A DNA stretch of 33,076 nt from Thermoplasmata archaeon (GCA_021821635.1 JAKACH010000011.1:1-33076), one strand, 5' to 3'. Counted from the first letter of the stretch, positions 20,946-28,421 are shown. The notes: generated by a model from the letters alone, not told the origin. A program made the numbers and translations.

Positions 20946-21068
20946 TGATGACAGCGACCCCCATTTCCCATCCCCTCGCGGAAGACAGTACGCGTGAAGG
21001 GCACAGTGAGCTTTACCGTCGGGTTCGGAATGAGACCGGGTGTTACCCCACTGTTATGGCCGTCACCG
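20946..21068 (-). rRNA. rrf: 5S ribosomal RNA
   Basis: About 122 nt on the minus strand. The conserved 5S core is clear: GGCCATAACAGTGGGGTAAC near the 5' end and CATTCCGAACCCGACGGTAA in the loop B/C region. The ends GGTGACGGC and GCTGTCATC pair over 9 positions with two wobble pairs to form helix I, which fixes the ends to within about 2 nt. No 16S or 23S sequence lies next to it. Unlinked rRNA genes are known in Thermoplasma. Confidence 0.95.
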
Positions 21069-21084
21069 GACCCAGATTGATTGT

Positions 21085-21095
21085 CTATATATAAT
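21085..21095 (-). promoter_or_regulatory. Strong TATA box of 5S rRNA
   Basis: ATTATATATAG on the minus strand centred about 23-25 nt upstream of the mature 5S 5' end. It is the best TATA match in the window, as expected for a highly transcribed stable RNA. Confidence 0.65.
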
Positions 21096-21280
21096 CCTGA
21101 TCATCATCCAATGGAAGTCTTTCTAATTCCTCTTACATCTTCTTAAGCAGATTTGTAAGGTCTATTGAAAGAACATTGAGCGGCCGGAGAATTCAAAATT
21201 AACATGCAATTTGATATGATGACTGCATATTTCGACTATTACAAGTCAATTTCAATTTTTAACTGTTTTTTATGATAGAA

Positions 21281-21289
21281 TTTTTATAC
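21281..21289 (+). promoter_or_regulatory. TATA-like box of the KaiC/GvpD-like gene
   Basis: TTTTTATAC. The predicted transcript start near 21310 lies downstream of the first possible ATG (21272) and just upstream of AGGAGG (21314-21319), which supports the GTG start at 21329. Confidence 0.45.
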
Positions 21290-21313
21290 TGTATGTTATT
21301 AGGTAATGGAAGT

Positions 21314-21319
21314 AGGAGG
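21314..21319 (+). promoter_or_regulatory. Ribosome-binding site deciding the start of the KaiC/GvpD-like gene
   Basis: AGGAGG, a full match to the anti-Shine-Dalgarno core, ends 9 nt before an in-frame GTG at 21329. Neither upstream ATG of the same frame (21272, 21293) has such a site. Confidence 0.6.
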
Positions 21320-21328
21320 CTCCACATA

Positions 21329-22786
21329 GTGCTTAATGATTACTTATTGACCGTATTCCGGTCTTTTTTCAGGCAGAATTATGGCAATTCTCTTATAATA
21401 AAGGGTAAACCTGGGGCCGGTAAAACTTCCTTTGCACTTGAACTATTGAACGTAGTTAGAGATGAGGTTCCCATTCATTATATTTCTACGAGGGCATCAG
21501 AAGATCCCCTATTACTCAAGTTCCCCTGGCTTCAGGAAATATCTTCCGGCAAGAGGAGCAGAAACAGGGAAACCGAGAGAATGTCAGAAGCATCCAAGGT
21601 CAACCTTGAGAATCTGGAAAAAATGATAGAGGAAGGGCGCCTTGCAAATGGCAGTCATGGGGATATTCAAACCGGTCTGGTGATGAATGTGGAGGAACTT
21701 CTCCCTGAACTTGAATATCTTTATTCTTTTGTAGATAAGAATCTTTCTAGGAATCCTATCATTGTAATTGATTCAATTGAAGCACTTTCCGAGAAGTACG
21801 ATCTCGATTCATCGCTTCTCTTTTCTATAATACAAAAAGATCTTGTGGAGGCTTCTGGAGCAAACGTAATAGTTGTTATGGAAAGCGACGGCCAGAACAA
21901 GCTGGACTATTATTCAGACGGAGTGGTTGCAATGACATATGAACTCCCGAATAACTTCCTGATCAGGAATGTAAAGATAGAGAAATTGAGGGGGATTTCA
22001 ATTGGATCAAGCCCGATCTACATATACTCACTGGACGAGGGCCGATTCCACTCTTTCAACAGGGACAAGATCACATACCCTTCAACCAAGATTACGAGCC
22101 CATCTACAGATATAATGAGCCAGGTGGAAGTCCCTTTCGGTAATAATGATTTCAATAGTATTCTTGAAGTCAACAATGGAGGCATCCCCGTGGGATCTGT
22201 CGTTGTTGTGCACAGAAAGGGAAAATCAACTTCCGTCGATAAGTATGTGAACCTGCTGAAGAACAATCTGATTAAACAGACTATATCCCAGAGTCGCGGT
22301 GTTATTGATATAAGTTCTTCAAACTACGAATCCTCCAGGATACTATCGCAGTGTCTAGAACCAGAATGGATGACTCACTACATCACTGCGGAGAAATCAG
22401 ACAGACAGAGTCCTTATATCATCAACCTTGGAGGAAAGAGTATGGTTGAGGATTTTCCAACTGAAGTCATTGACTTTTACCTTTCATCCTCACAGAAACC
22501 TAACGTGTATATATTCTCCACTGATTTTCTGGAATTTGTATATGGTTCGACATTTTATGGTGATCTCGCCACACTCATAAACAGCCTGCGTTCAAATGGA
22601 ATTATTTTCATTATCGCCGATGACGACGAATTTGAGAAGATCCTGCACTTTGGAACCTATGTTATACACATTTCCGATAATTATGGTTACGTTACTGTGA
22701 ATTCTAGTCCCTCTGAACTTTATCTCTGCAGCATTGAAAATGATCAGGAAGGCTGGCCCTCGATAAAGCTTTCAATCATGGTATAA
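21329..22786 (+). CDS. KaiC/GvpD-like RecA-superfamily ATPase with a degenerate second domain
   Basis: 485 residues from the GTG at 21329. The N-terminal domain has Walker A GKPGAGKT (26-33), Walker B PIIVIDSIEAL (about 143-153), and the KaiC-type closing section VVAMTYE ... RNVKIEKLRGISIGSSPIY ... DEGRFHSF (about 195-242). A second RecA-like half starts at FNSILEVNNGGIPVGSVVVV, but its P-loop is eroded to HRKGKSTS, with GKS kept and the leading glycine lost, and its Walker B region lacks a clear acidic pair. This double layout resembles archaeal KaiC-like and GvpD-like regulators, whose targets are mostly unknown. No gas-vesicle genes are present. The gene ends overlapping by 11 nt the end of a convergent 109-residue gene. 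The frame could start at ATG 21272. Confidence 0.85.
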   Translation: MLNDYLLTVFRSFFRQNYGNSLIIKGKPGAGKTSFALELLNVVRDEVPIHYISTRASEDPLLLKFPWLQEISSGKRSRNRETERMSEASKVNLENLEKMIEEGRLANGSHGDIQTGLVMNVEELLPELEYLYSFVDKNLSRNPIIVIDSIEALSEKYDLDSSLLFSIIQKDLVEASGANVIVVMESDGQNKLDYYSDGVVAMTYELPNNFLIRNVKIEKLRGISIGSSPIYIYSLDEGRFHSFNRDKITYPSTKITSPSTDIMSQVEVPFGNNDFNSILEVNNGGIPVGSVVVVHRKGKSTSVDKYVNLLKNNLIKQTISQSRGVIDISSSNYESSRILSQCLEPEWMTHYITAEKSDRQSPYIINLGGKSMVEDFPTEVIDFYLSSSQKPNVYIFSTDFLEFVYGSTFYGDLATLINSLRSNGIIFIIADDDEFEKILHFGTYVIHISDNYGYVTVNSSPSELYLCSIENDQEGWPSIKLSIMV

Positions 22787-23105
22787 TACTTATACTGTTT
22801 ATACCGGCATCCTTGATTCTGACTATGTTTTCATCGAACTCTTCTTCTTCAGTGTAGACCCGCGTCAGTATCCTCAATAGATGCTGCATCGTCTCAGTTA
22901 TTCCTAATTGCCTGTCATTGTAATTATAGACAATTGTGACTTTCAGCCTGTTACCAGAAAGATCATAGGTGACTTTGCCTTTTTCCCTTTCATCTGTCTG
23001 AATGGATTGAATAAATCTTTCCCCTCCATTGCTCATTTCGCTCTTTATCATCTCCTGCAGTCTTGAACTCAGTAAAACTTCTCCACTTGCAGTCAGTTGG
23101 TACAT
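22776..23105 (-). CDS. Conserved-looking hypothetical protein, 109 residues
   Basis: I do not recognise it. The protein is soluble and acidic in its C-terminal third (YTEEEEFDENIV), has a helical N-terminus (LLSSRLQEMIKSEM) and then a beta-rich centre (VTYDLSGNRLKVTIVYNYNDRQ). It is probably real: it starts 27.5 nt from a TATA-like ATTTAA (23130-23135) and fills the space between two genes. It diverges from hemB, sharing that element, and converges with the KaiC/GvpD-like gene, overlapping its end by 11 nt. A link to either neighbour is only suggested by position. Confidence 0.7.
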   Translation of the reverse strand: MYQLTASGEVLLSSRLQEMIKSEMSNGGERFIQSIQTDEREKGKVTYDLSGNRLKVTIVYNYNDRQLGITETMQHLLRILTRVYTEEEEFDENIVRIKDAGINSISIIP

Positions 23106-23129
23106 ACTCTATCGAAAAAGCAGAGTAAG

Positions 23130-23135
23130 ATTTAA
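23130..23135. promoter_or_regulatory. Shared TATA-like element between hemB and the 109-residue gene
   Basis: ATTTAA (TTAAAT on the other strand) is the only A/T block in the 54-nt gap. Its centre lies 27.5 nt from the first base of the hemB GTG and 27.5 nt from the first base of the divergent ATG, so it could serve leaderless transcription in both directions. Confidence 0.5.
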
Positions 23136-23159
23136 CTCATTGCTTGACCTAACGACCAT

Positions 23160-24119
23160 GTGTTTCCTACAGAGAGGATGCGAAGACTGCGAAAGAGCGA
23201 ATCAATGCGCGATCTGGTATCTGAAACACAGATCAGCAAACAAAAGCTCATAATGCCTGTTTTTGTGGACGAAAATCTGAAGGAACCCAAGAAAATAGAC
23301 ACGATGCCAGGGATTCTTCGCCTTCCTCTGGGAGCTCTTGAGGAGTATTTTGGCAGACTTGAAGATCTTGGCCTTCGGTCTGTGCTGCTCTTTGGGATTC
23401 CAAAATCAAAGGATCCTGCGGGAACCTCGGCATATGATCCCGAAGGAGTGGTTCAGAAAGCTCTTCATATATGCGATGAATCATCAAGGCTCATAAGCAT
23501 CGCTGATCTCTGCCTGTGCGAATATACCGATCATGGCCACTGCGGTTTGATCCAGAACGGAAAAGTGGACAATGATTCCACACTAGAAACATATGGAAAA
23601 ATTGCGACATCTTATGCAGAAGCTGGGGCTGATATGGTTGCTCCAAGCGGCATGATGGATGGACAGGTTGCTGCCATAAGATCCGCACTCGATGCCGCGA
23701 ATTTCAGGGATACGGTAATAATGGCTTACAGTGCAAAATATTCCTCATACCTTTACGGGCCATTCCGGGATGCTGCTGAATCAACCCCGAAATTCAGTGA
23801 CCGCAAATCTTATCAGATGGATTTCAGGAATTCGAGGGAAGCCCTCAGGGAGGTTGAGTTGGATGAAGTTGAGGGAGCAGATATTGTTATGGTCAAACCG
23901 GGTCTCTTCTATCTTGATATTGTAAGTCAAGTCCGAAAGATGACAAAGAAGCCGCTGGCTGTATACAGTGTCAGTGCGGAATACACCATGATAAAAAACG
24001 CTGTAGATCTGGCTTTGGCACAGAAGGAGATTATCAATGAGGCAATTTATGCTCCATTTCGGGCAGGTGCAGACATGCTGATCACTTATTTTGCAGAGTT
24101 TTACGCTGAGAATTTTTAA
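23160..24119 (+). CDS. hemB: Delta-aminolevulinic acid dehydratase (porphobilinogen synthase), zinc type
   Basis: 319 residues. Joins two 5-aminolevulinates into porphobilinogen. The start FPTERMRRLRKSESMRDLV (2-20) is the family N-terminus, and an in-frame TGA at 23145 forces the GTG at 23160 as the start. The zinc ligands are the three cysteines in ADLCLCEYTDHGHCG (C118, C120, C128). The two substrate lysines are K193 in AYSAKYSSYLYGPFRDA and K246 in VMVKPGLFYLDIV, the latter forming the Schiff base. An ATG overlaps the GTG out of frame (ATGTG). It lies 15 kb from hemL-hemC-hemD and has its own promoter region. Confidence 0.96.
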   Translation: MFPTERMRRLRKSESMRDLVSETQISKQKLIMPVFVDENLKEPKKIDTMPGILRLPLGALEEYFGRLEDLGLRSVLLFGIPKSKDPAGTSAYDPEGVVQKALHICDESSRLISIADLCLCEYTDHGHCGLIQNGKVDNDSTLETYGKIATSYAEAGADMVAPSGMMDGQVAAIRSALDAANFRDTVIMAYSAKYSSYLYGPFRDAAESTPKFSDRKSYQMDFRNSREALREVELDEVEGADIVMVKPGLFYLDIVSQVRKMTKKPLAVYSVSAEYTMIKNAVDLALAQKEIINEAIYAPFRAGADMLITYFAEFYAENF

Positions 24120-24129
24120 AGAAACTCGC

Positions 24130-24141
24130 ATAAATATAATT
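24130..24141 (+). promoter_or_regulatory. TATA-like region before the peroxiredoxin gene
   Basis: ATAAATATAATT, just after hemB. A transcript starting about 25 nt later would carry a leader of roughly 65 nt containing the AGGTGA ribosome-binding site (24214-24219) used for ATG 24227. Confidence 0.4.
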
Positions 24142-24213
24142 ACGTTGATTCGAAAATATTGTTTTCCTTGCGTCTTTCACAATGGTTATCTACTTTTATG
24201 GGATGGCCGGGTT

Positions 24214-24219
24214 AGGTGA
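24214..24219 (+). promoter_or_regulatory. Ribosome-binding site deciding the peroxiredoxin start
   Basis: AGGTGA ends 7 nt before ATG 24227. This supports the shorter protein over the ATG at 24182, which has no such site. Confidence 0.5.
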
Positions 24220-24226
24220 ACTAAAA

Positions 24227-24838
24227 ATGGCAGTATATTTGGGAATGAAGGCTCCAGAATTTACCGTGAACACAACAAAAGGTCCATTGGTTTTCTCGTC
24301 GCTGAAGGGAAAGTGGGTTCTCCTGTTTTCGCACCCTGCGGATTTTACCCCGGTGTGCACTACAGAGTTCCTTGCTTTCACTGAAAGATATGAAGATTTC
24401 AAGAAGCTTGGTGTAGAACTGATCGGGCTCAGTGTTGACAGTATTTACAGTCACATTGCATGGATGAGGGATATTAAGGAGCATTATGGTGTAGAGATTC
24501 CATTTCCCGTGATTGCTGATATTGACAAAGAAGTTGCCAAGGCATACAACCTGTTTGATGAAAAATCCGGTGTGACTGTCAGGGGAGTTTTCATCATCGA
24601 TCCGAACCAGGTCGTTAGATGGATGATATATTATCCTGCAGAGACTGGAAGGAACATGGATGAAATCTTAAGGGTAGTTAAGGCACTCCAGTTTAACTGG
24701 GACAAGAAACTTGCTACGCCAGCTAACTGGAAGCCAGGAGAAGCTGGAATTGCAGCAGCTCCTCTGAACCTCGAAGACAGCTTCCAGAGAGATAAGGAAG
24801 GCGCTGAGCGCTGGTATCTTAAGAGAGTGAAAGCATAA
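24227..24838 (+). CDS. 1-Cys peroxiredoxin (Prx6-like)
   Basis: 203-residue thiol peroxidase that reduces hydrogen peroxide and organic peroxides. The active site FSHPADFTPVCTTEF (34-48) holds the peroxidatic C44 with T41 and P37. The C-terminal arm (about 165-203, including ATPANWKPGE and ERWYLKRVKA) places it with Prx6-type enzymes of archaea. C44 is the only cysteine in the protein, so no resolving cysteine is encoded and an external thiol must reduce it. The frame is open to ATG 24182, but AGGTGA (24214-24219) and the family N-terminus (MAVYLGMKAPEF) favour ATG 24227. The next gene begins 15 nt after the stop. Confidence 0.93.
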   Translation: MAVYLGMKAPEFTVNTTKGPLVFSSLKGKWVLLFSHPADFTPVCTTEFLAFTERYEDFKKLGVELIGLSVDSIYSHIAWMRDIKEHYGVEIPFPVIADIDKEVAKAYNLFDEKSGVTVRGVFIIDPNQVVRWMIYYPAETGRNMDEILRVVKALQFNWDKKLATPANWKPGEAGIAAAPLNLEDSFQRDKEGAERWYLKRVKA

Positions 24839-24853
24839 GCTGCAGTCCTTTCA

Positions 24854-25198
24854 ATGACTGAATGCATAATGTACAACGTGGTACTGGGTGATTTCCACCC
24901 GTCCACAATTTGCGTTGAGAGATCAGGATTTCCGAAATCGCTTGACGGACTTCTTTCGTTAACTGACCCTGAATACGCCGATGAGAGTCTTAAGGAATAC
25001 ATCGAAGAATATGCCAGAACCGATGAGATAATGCCACAGGACAAAACCATTGGATTTGTCGTGTTTAATCTCCAGAAAAGAATTGTTTCTGTTTCACTTA
25101 GCTCTTTAAATGAGGCAGAGGATTCTGCACTTAAGAAACTTCGGGAAAAAATGGAAGCGATTGGTTTCGTTTTCGAACTCGATGCCCCTTCTCTTTGA
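24854..25198 (+). CDS. Hypothetical protein downstream of peroxiredoxin, 114 residues
   Basis: Not recognised. The protein is small, acidic and soluble, with an early cysteine pair far apart (C4, C20), a helical acidic middle (DESLKEYIEEYARTDEI) and two strands around GFVVFNLQKRIVSVSL. It starts 15 nt after the peroxiredoxin stop on the same strand without a TATA box of its own, so it is probably cotranscribed. A second ATG (MYNVVLGDF) is five codons in. A role in peroxide defence is suggested only by this position. Confidence 0.65.
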   Translation: MTECIMYNVVLGDFHPSTICVERSGFPKSLDGLLSLTDPEYADESLKEYIEEYARTDEIMPQDKTIGFVVFNLQKRIVSVSLSSLNEAEDSALKKLREKMEAIGFVFELDAPSL

Positions 25199-25236
25199 GA
25201 TGCGTAGTCAATGATTCATATGATAAGATGAATCTA

Positions 25237-25247
25237 AAAGTTAAATA
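25237..25247 (+). promoter_or_regulatory. TATA-like box of tatA-tatC
   Basis: AAAGTTAAATA centred about 27 nt before the tatA ATG, which is standard spacing for a leaderless transcript. Confidence 0.5.
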
Positions 25248-25268
25248 GTTCCTTTTGATTGCTATTTT

Positions 25269-25559
25269 ATGTTTGATTCCCCAATAGAGTGGGCAATCGT
25301 TGTACTCGTAATCCTTGTGCTTTTTGGCACCAAGAAACTTCCTGAGTTTGCCAGGAATGTTGGCAGGGCGTCTGGAGAGTTCACCAGGGGAAAGATGGAG
25401 ATCGAAAGAGAAATCAGAGCAGCTGCAAATCCAGCTTCGCCGAGTTCCTCAGGGAATGAAAGTGTAGTTAATGCAGCAAGAGCACTGGGTATAGATACTT
25501 CCAACAAGGATGAGACTGTTCTCAGAAGAGAGATCTCTGATAAACTCAAGACCTCCTGA
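25269..25559 (+). CDS. tatA: Twin-arginine translocase subunit TatA
   Basis: 96 residues. A single N-terminal membrane helix (WAIVVLVILVLFG, about 8-20) is followed by the FGTKKLPEFARNVGRASGEF hinge and amphipathic helix (19-38) that define TatA/B. The charged tail ends in a short LGIDTSNKDETVLRREI segment. TatA oligomers form the pore-like part of the Tat system, which exports folded proteins across the cell membrane. The stop overlaps the tatC start by one base (TGATG), so translation is probably coupled. Confidence 0.93.
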   Translation: MFDSPIEWAIVVLVILVLFGTKKLPEFARNVGRASGEFTRGKMEIEREIRAAANPASPSSSGNESVVNAARALGIDTSNKDETVLRREISDKLKTS

Positions 25560-26380
25560 TGGATACCGAGGGCTACGTAAGGATATTCCTAAATCACCTG
25601 GATGAGTTGAGGCGCCGCGTTATCAATATATTGAAAACATTCGCGCTTTTTTTTATAATTTTTCTAATATTTGATATCAGGTATGTGACTTTCTTTGGTT
25701 TTCATTTTCCCTTTCTCTACCCAGATATATACAGGAATATAGGAGCTCAGTTTTTAGCTGCTATTGAAGCGCATGTTCTGCCAGCGGGGTACAATGTTTT
25801 AACCCTGAATCCCACAGATGGCGTTGTGGCAGATTTCTACAGCTGCATGTTTCTTGCAATCGTATTTTCCATACCCGTCATTGTGGACCAGATAGCAAAG
25901 TTCCTGACGCCGGGTCTGAAGAAAAAAGAGCTCCAGGCACTAAAATCAGTTGTTGTTCCCGGATCAGTGCTTTTTTTTGCAGGATCGTTTGTAGGCATCT
26001 GGATATTTTTGCCTGAGCTTTTCCGTATTTTCCTTAACTATGATGTTGGGCTGGGTGTTCAGCCATACCTCAGCATCAGATCCTTTGTAAATTTTGTACT
26101 GATCTATGTACTAGGTTTCGGGTTGTCCTTCGAGGTTCCGGTATTCATGGTTATGCTTAGCAGGTTTGGCATAGTCACCGCGGAATACTGGGCAAGCAAA
26201 TGGAGGTATGCAGTTGTCGGTGCACTGATATTTGGTCTTATATTTTCACCCGGGGTGACCGGCTTCACAATGATGGCTCTTGCAATACCTATTATTATCC
26301 TGTACTTTGGTGGAATTTACTTCGCGAGAAGGGCAGAAAGAAAGGTAGCAGAGGAGCAGGCAGTGGCAGTTGACGCCTAA
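25559..26380 (+). CDS. tatC: Sec-independent translocase subunit TatC
   Basis: 273 residues with six predicted membrane helices. TatC binds twin-arginine signal peptides. The cytoplasmic N-terminus has FLNHLDELRRRVI (10-22), the signature motif with the conserved Glu and Arg residues. The second cytoplasmic part has FLTPGLKKKELQALKSVVVPG (about 119-139), and the helix-4 to helix-5 region has SFVNFVLIYVLGFGLSFEVPV. One tatA and one tatC suggests a minimal Tat system. The end overlaps the end of the convergent 82-residue gene by 4 nt. Confidence 0.95.
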   Translation: MDTEGYVRIFLNHLDELRRRVINILKTFALFFIIFLIFDIRYVTFFGFHFPFLYPDIYRNIGAQFLAAIEAHVLPAGYNVLTLNPTDGVVADFYSCMFLAIVFSIPVIVDQIAKFLTPGLKKKELQALKSVVVPGSVLFFAGSFVGIWIFLPELFRIFLNYDVGLGVQPYLSIRSFVNFVLIYVLGFGLSFEVPVFMVMLSRFGIVTAEYWASKWRYAVVGALIFGLIFSPGVTGFTMMALAIPIIILYFGGIYFARRAERKVAEEQAVAVDA

Positions 26381-26625
26381 TACATCGTCAGGTTGAATTT
26401 TCTATCTATTTCCTCGTAACTTTTCCTGTCGCTGGTGCCAAGGATACTGGACATCTTTGCCATTTGAGCAGCGTCTGATTGGTCATATTCTTCCCTGCCG
26501 AGCGCAATTCTTTTGAGATCTTCTCTGAAGTACACTGTTTCACCATGCTTTTTGAGGCAGTGTATGCATTCTGCAACCTCGTCCTCGTCGTCCTTCATTT
26601 TGGCGAAACAGTCCTTATAACTCAT
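26377..26625 (-). CDS. Small uncharacterised protein at tail of the nuo run, 82 residues
   Basis: Not recognised. Acidic, soluble and predicted helical. It has C6, and a CxxC followed by a histidine (ECIHCLKKHGE, 19-29), which could bind metal or form a disulfide. No membrane segment. Its ATG overlaps the stop of the preceding 121-residue gene as ATGA, the same coupling as between nuo genes, so it is very likely real and cotranscribed. Its stop TAG interlocks with the tatC stop on the other strand. Confidence 0.7.
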   Translation of the reverse strand: MSYKDCFAKMKDDEDEVAECIHCLKKHGETVYFREDLKRIALGREEYDQSDAAQMAKMSSILGTSDRKSYEEIDRKFNLTMY

Positions 26626-26987
26626 AGGTCACCACACCTCTTTGCATCAAAAGCAGGCATCCTTACGTTATACCTGTCAAGCATTATACGCAAATAAAAT
26701 GCAAGATTTGACAGATATTCCCTTGCAGCATCTTCCTCGAACTGGGAGAAGCCACAACTCCCGATCGGCGACGCAAGAGAGGAAAGCGATTCGATTGAAT
26801 CCTTGCCGGAGAGGATGTTTTTGAATTGAGTGAGGAATTCAACAGCGATTTTGTATTTATTCTCGTGTGTTAAAGAGTATTTAAATCTGTACTTTTCAAT
26901 GCGCTTCTCTATTCTGGACCATGCATCGCTAATCTCTCCTGAAAGGATTGCTGATCTTATTATTTCCAAATCAGTGAGTATGTTCAT
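26622..26987 (-). CDS. Small uncharacterised protein directly after nuoN, 121 residues
   Basis: Not recognised. Predicted all-helical and soluble: helices near 5-16, 20-35, 42-62 and 80-105. A Cys lies in SPIGSCGFSQFEED and another near the C-terminus (AKRCGDL). It starts at the base next to the nuoN stop with no gap and ends in an ATGA overlap with the 82-residue gene. The pair behaves as the last two genes of the complex I operon and may encode accessory or assembly factors, which is inference from position only. Confidence 0.75.
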   Translation of the reverse strand: MNILTDLEIIRSAILSGEISDAWSRIEKRIEKYRFKYSLTHENKYKIAVEFLTQFKNILSGKDSIESLSSLASPIGSCGFSQFEEDAAREYLSNLAFYLRIMLDRYNVRMPAFDAKRCGDL

Positions 26988-28421
26988 CTATATCCCCCCG
27001 AAAACTCCTGCCGCGAACGGCAATAAAGTGAAGAAAAGCCCAAAAACAAAGAACAAGACAACAACTACTGCAGCAGAGAAATAAACCGGTACCTTGTTGG
27101 AAACTGAAAGATCGAAACTGCTATCCTCACTACCTTCCTTCCAGTACATGAACATCATGACTCTGAAATAGTAGAACACGGAAATTGCACTGTTAAGTAT
27201 CGCAACAACTGCCAGCCACCAGAGACCTCCCTGAACGAGAGATAAGAATAAGAAGAATTTGGCAAGGAATCCTCCGGTCAAGGGTATACCCGCAAGCGAA
27301 AGCAGAATGATGGAGAAGGCAAGAGCCACTCCGGGAGATTTTTTGGCCAGCCCGGATATATCATCCATAGTTGGTCTTTCCTTCTTTATAACGTTCATTG
27401 TAAGGAAAGCACCACCCTTCATGAAAATATATACCAGAGAATAGAGCATGCCTGCCGCGATCGCATAACTCGTTGCCTGGCTTCCGGGTGCAAAACCAGC
27501 AACTGCAAAGACGAGAATAAGATAACCAGCCTGCGCAACACTCGAATAGGCGAGAAGCCTCTTAAGGTTGTTCTGGGATAGTGCAGCGACGTTTGCATAT
27601 GTCATCGTCGCCACGGCCAAGATTGCGAAGAAAACATATATGTATGGATCAAGCCCCGCGAAGCCTGCAATAAAAACTTTCAACATTATCACGAAAGCAA
27701 CAAGCTTGCTGCCGGTGGATAGGAAACTTGAAACTGAGTTCTCAGTCCCGTCGTAAGTATCGATCGCCCACTGGTGCATTGGGAATATAGCAAGCTTGAA
27801 CCCGAACCCGATAATCAGGAATGCAAGCGCAATAAGCATATCCGGTTTGGATGAGATCGCTATGCTACCCAAAAGACTGAACGTGCCTGTAGAGAGATAG
27901 AAATAGGAAAGTCCGAATATTATAAAAGCGGTTGCAACCGTCCCTGTGAAAAAGTACTTTGTCGCTGATTCAAGCGTGCGCTTCGTCTTGTGGAAACCTG
28001 CAATAATATAAGTTCCAATACTGACAGCCTCGAATGAAATGAATAGAACAATTAAGTTATAGCTGAAGGCAGCTATCAGCATTCCAACCGAGACAAAAAG
28101 AAGCATTGCATAGAATATTTCACTTCTTGCGGCTATGTTCTTCAGCGCTGGATATGTGACAAAGCCTGAAGCGACCAGGAAGAGCATTGCAAAGTAGAAA
28201 CCAAAGCCATTGAAGACCATACCCTGCGATACGGCATATGGCAGAAGATTGTACCATTCCATCAGAATGAGGAAAAATGCAATAATGAAAGCGGCCATCG
28301 AGATGGTTGCATAGATAATTGACTTAAGTCTCATTATTCCCATTGCAAGAATGACAAAGCCTGCTGCTCCAAGTACAAGCATCGGATAGTAGAATGCAAG
28401 TTGATTGATATCGAACGTCAT
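26988..28421 (-). CDS. nuoN: NADH-quinone oxidoreductase-like subunit N
   Basis: 477 residues, about 14 membrane helices. One of three antiporter-like proton-pumping subunits of complex I. FEAVSIGTYIIAGFHKTKR (about 129-147) holds the conserved helix-5 glutamate, and FPMHQWAIDTYDGTENSVSSFLSTGSK near 213-239 is the central signature with the following key lysine. NLKRLLAYSSVAQAGY near 283 is also family-specific. Overlaps nuoM by 4 nt. Confidence 0.95.
   Translation of the reverse strand: MTFDINQLAFYYPMLVLGAAGFVILAMGIMRLKSIIYATISMAAFIIAFFLILMEWYNLLPYAVSQGMVFNGFGFYFAMLFLVASGFVTYPALKNIAARSEIFYAMLLFVSVGMLIAAFSYNLIVLFISFEAVSIGTYIIAGFHKTKRTLESATKYFFTGTVATAFIIFGLSYFYLSTGTFSLLGSIAISSKPDMLIALAFLIIGFGFKLAIFPMHQWAIDTYDGTENSVSSFLSTGSKLVAFVIMLKVFIAGFAGLDPYIYVFFAILAVATMTYANVAALSQNNLKRLLAYSSVAQAGYLILVFAVAGFAPGSQATSYAIAAGMLYSLVYIFMKGGAFLTMNVIKKERPTMDDISGLAKKSPGVALAFSIILLSLAGIPLTGGFLAKFFLFLSLVQGGLWWLAVVAILNSAISVFYYFRVMMFMYWKEGSEDSSFDLSVSNKVPVYFSAAVVVVLFFVFGLFFTLLPFAAGVFGGI

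Noticed and set aside
21100-21270. Possible C/D-box small RNA (ATGATGA near 21220) between 5S rRNA and the KaiC/GvpD-like gene
   Set aside because: No D, C' or D' boxes at correct spacing and no terminal stem, so box C alone is not enough.
21329-23105. Gas-vesicle or circadian-clock locus suggested by the GvpD/KaiC-like protein
   Set aside because: No gvpA, other gvp genes, kaiA or kaiB nearby. KaiC-like proteins are widespread in archaea without these systems.
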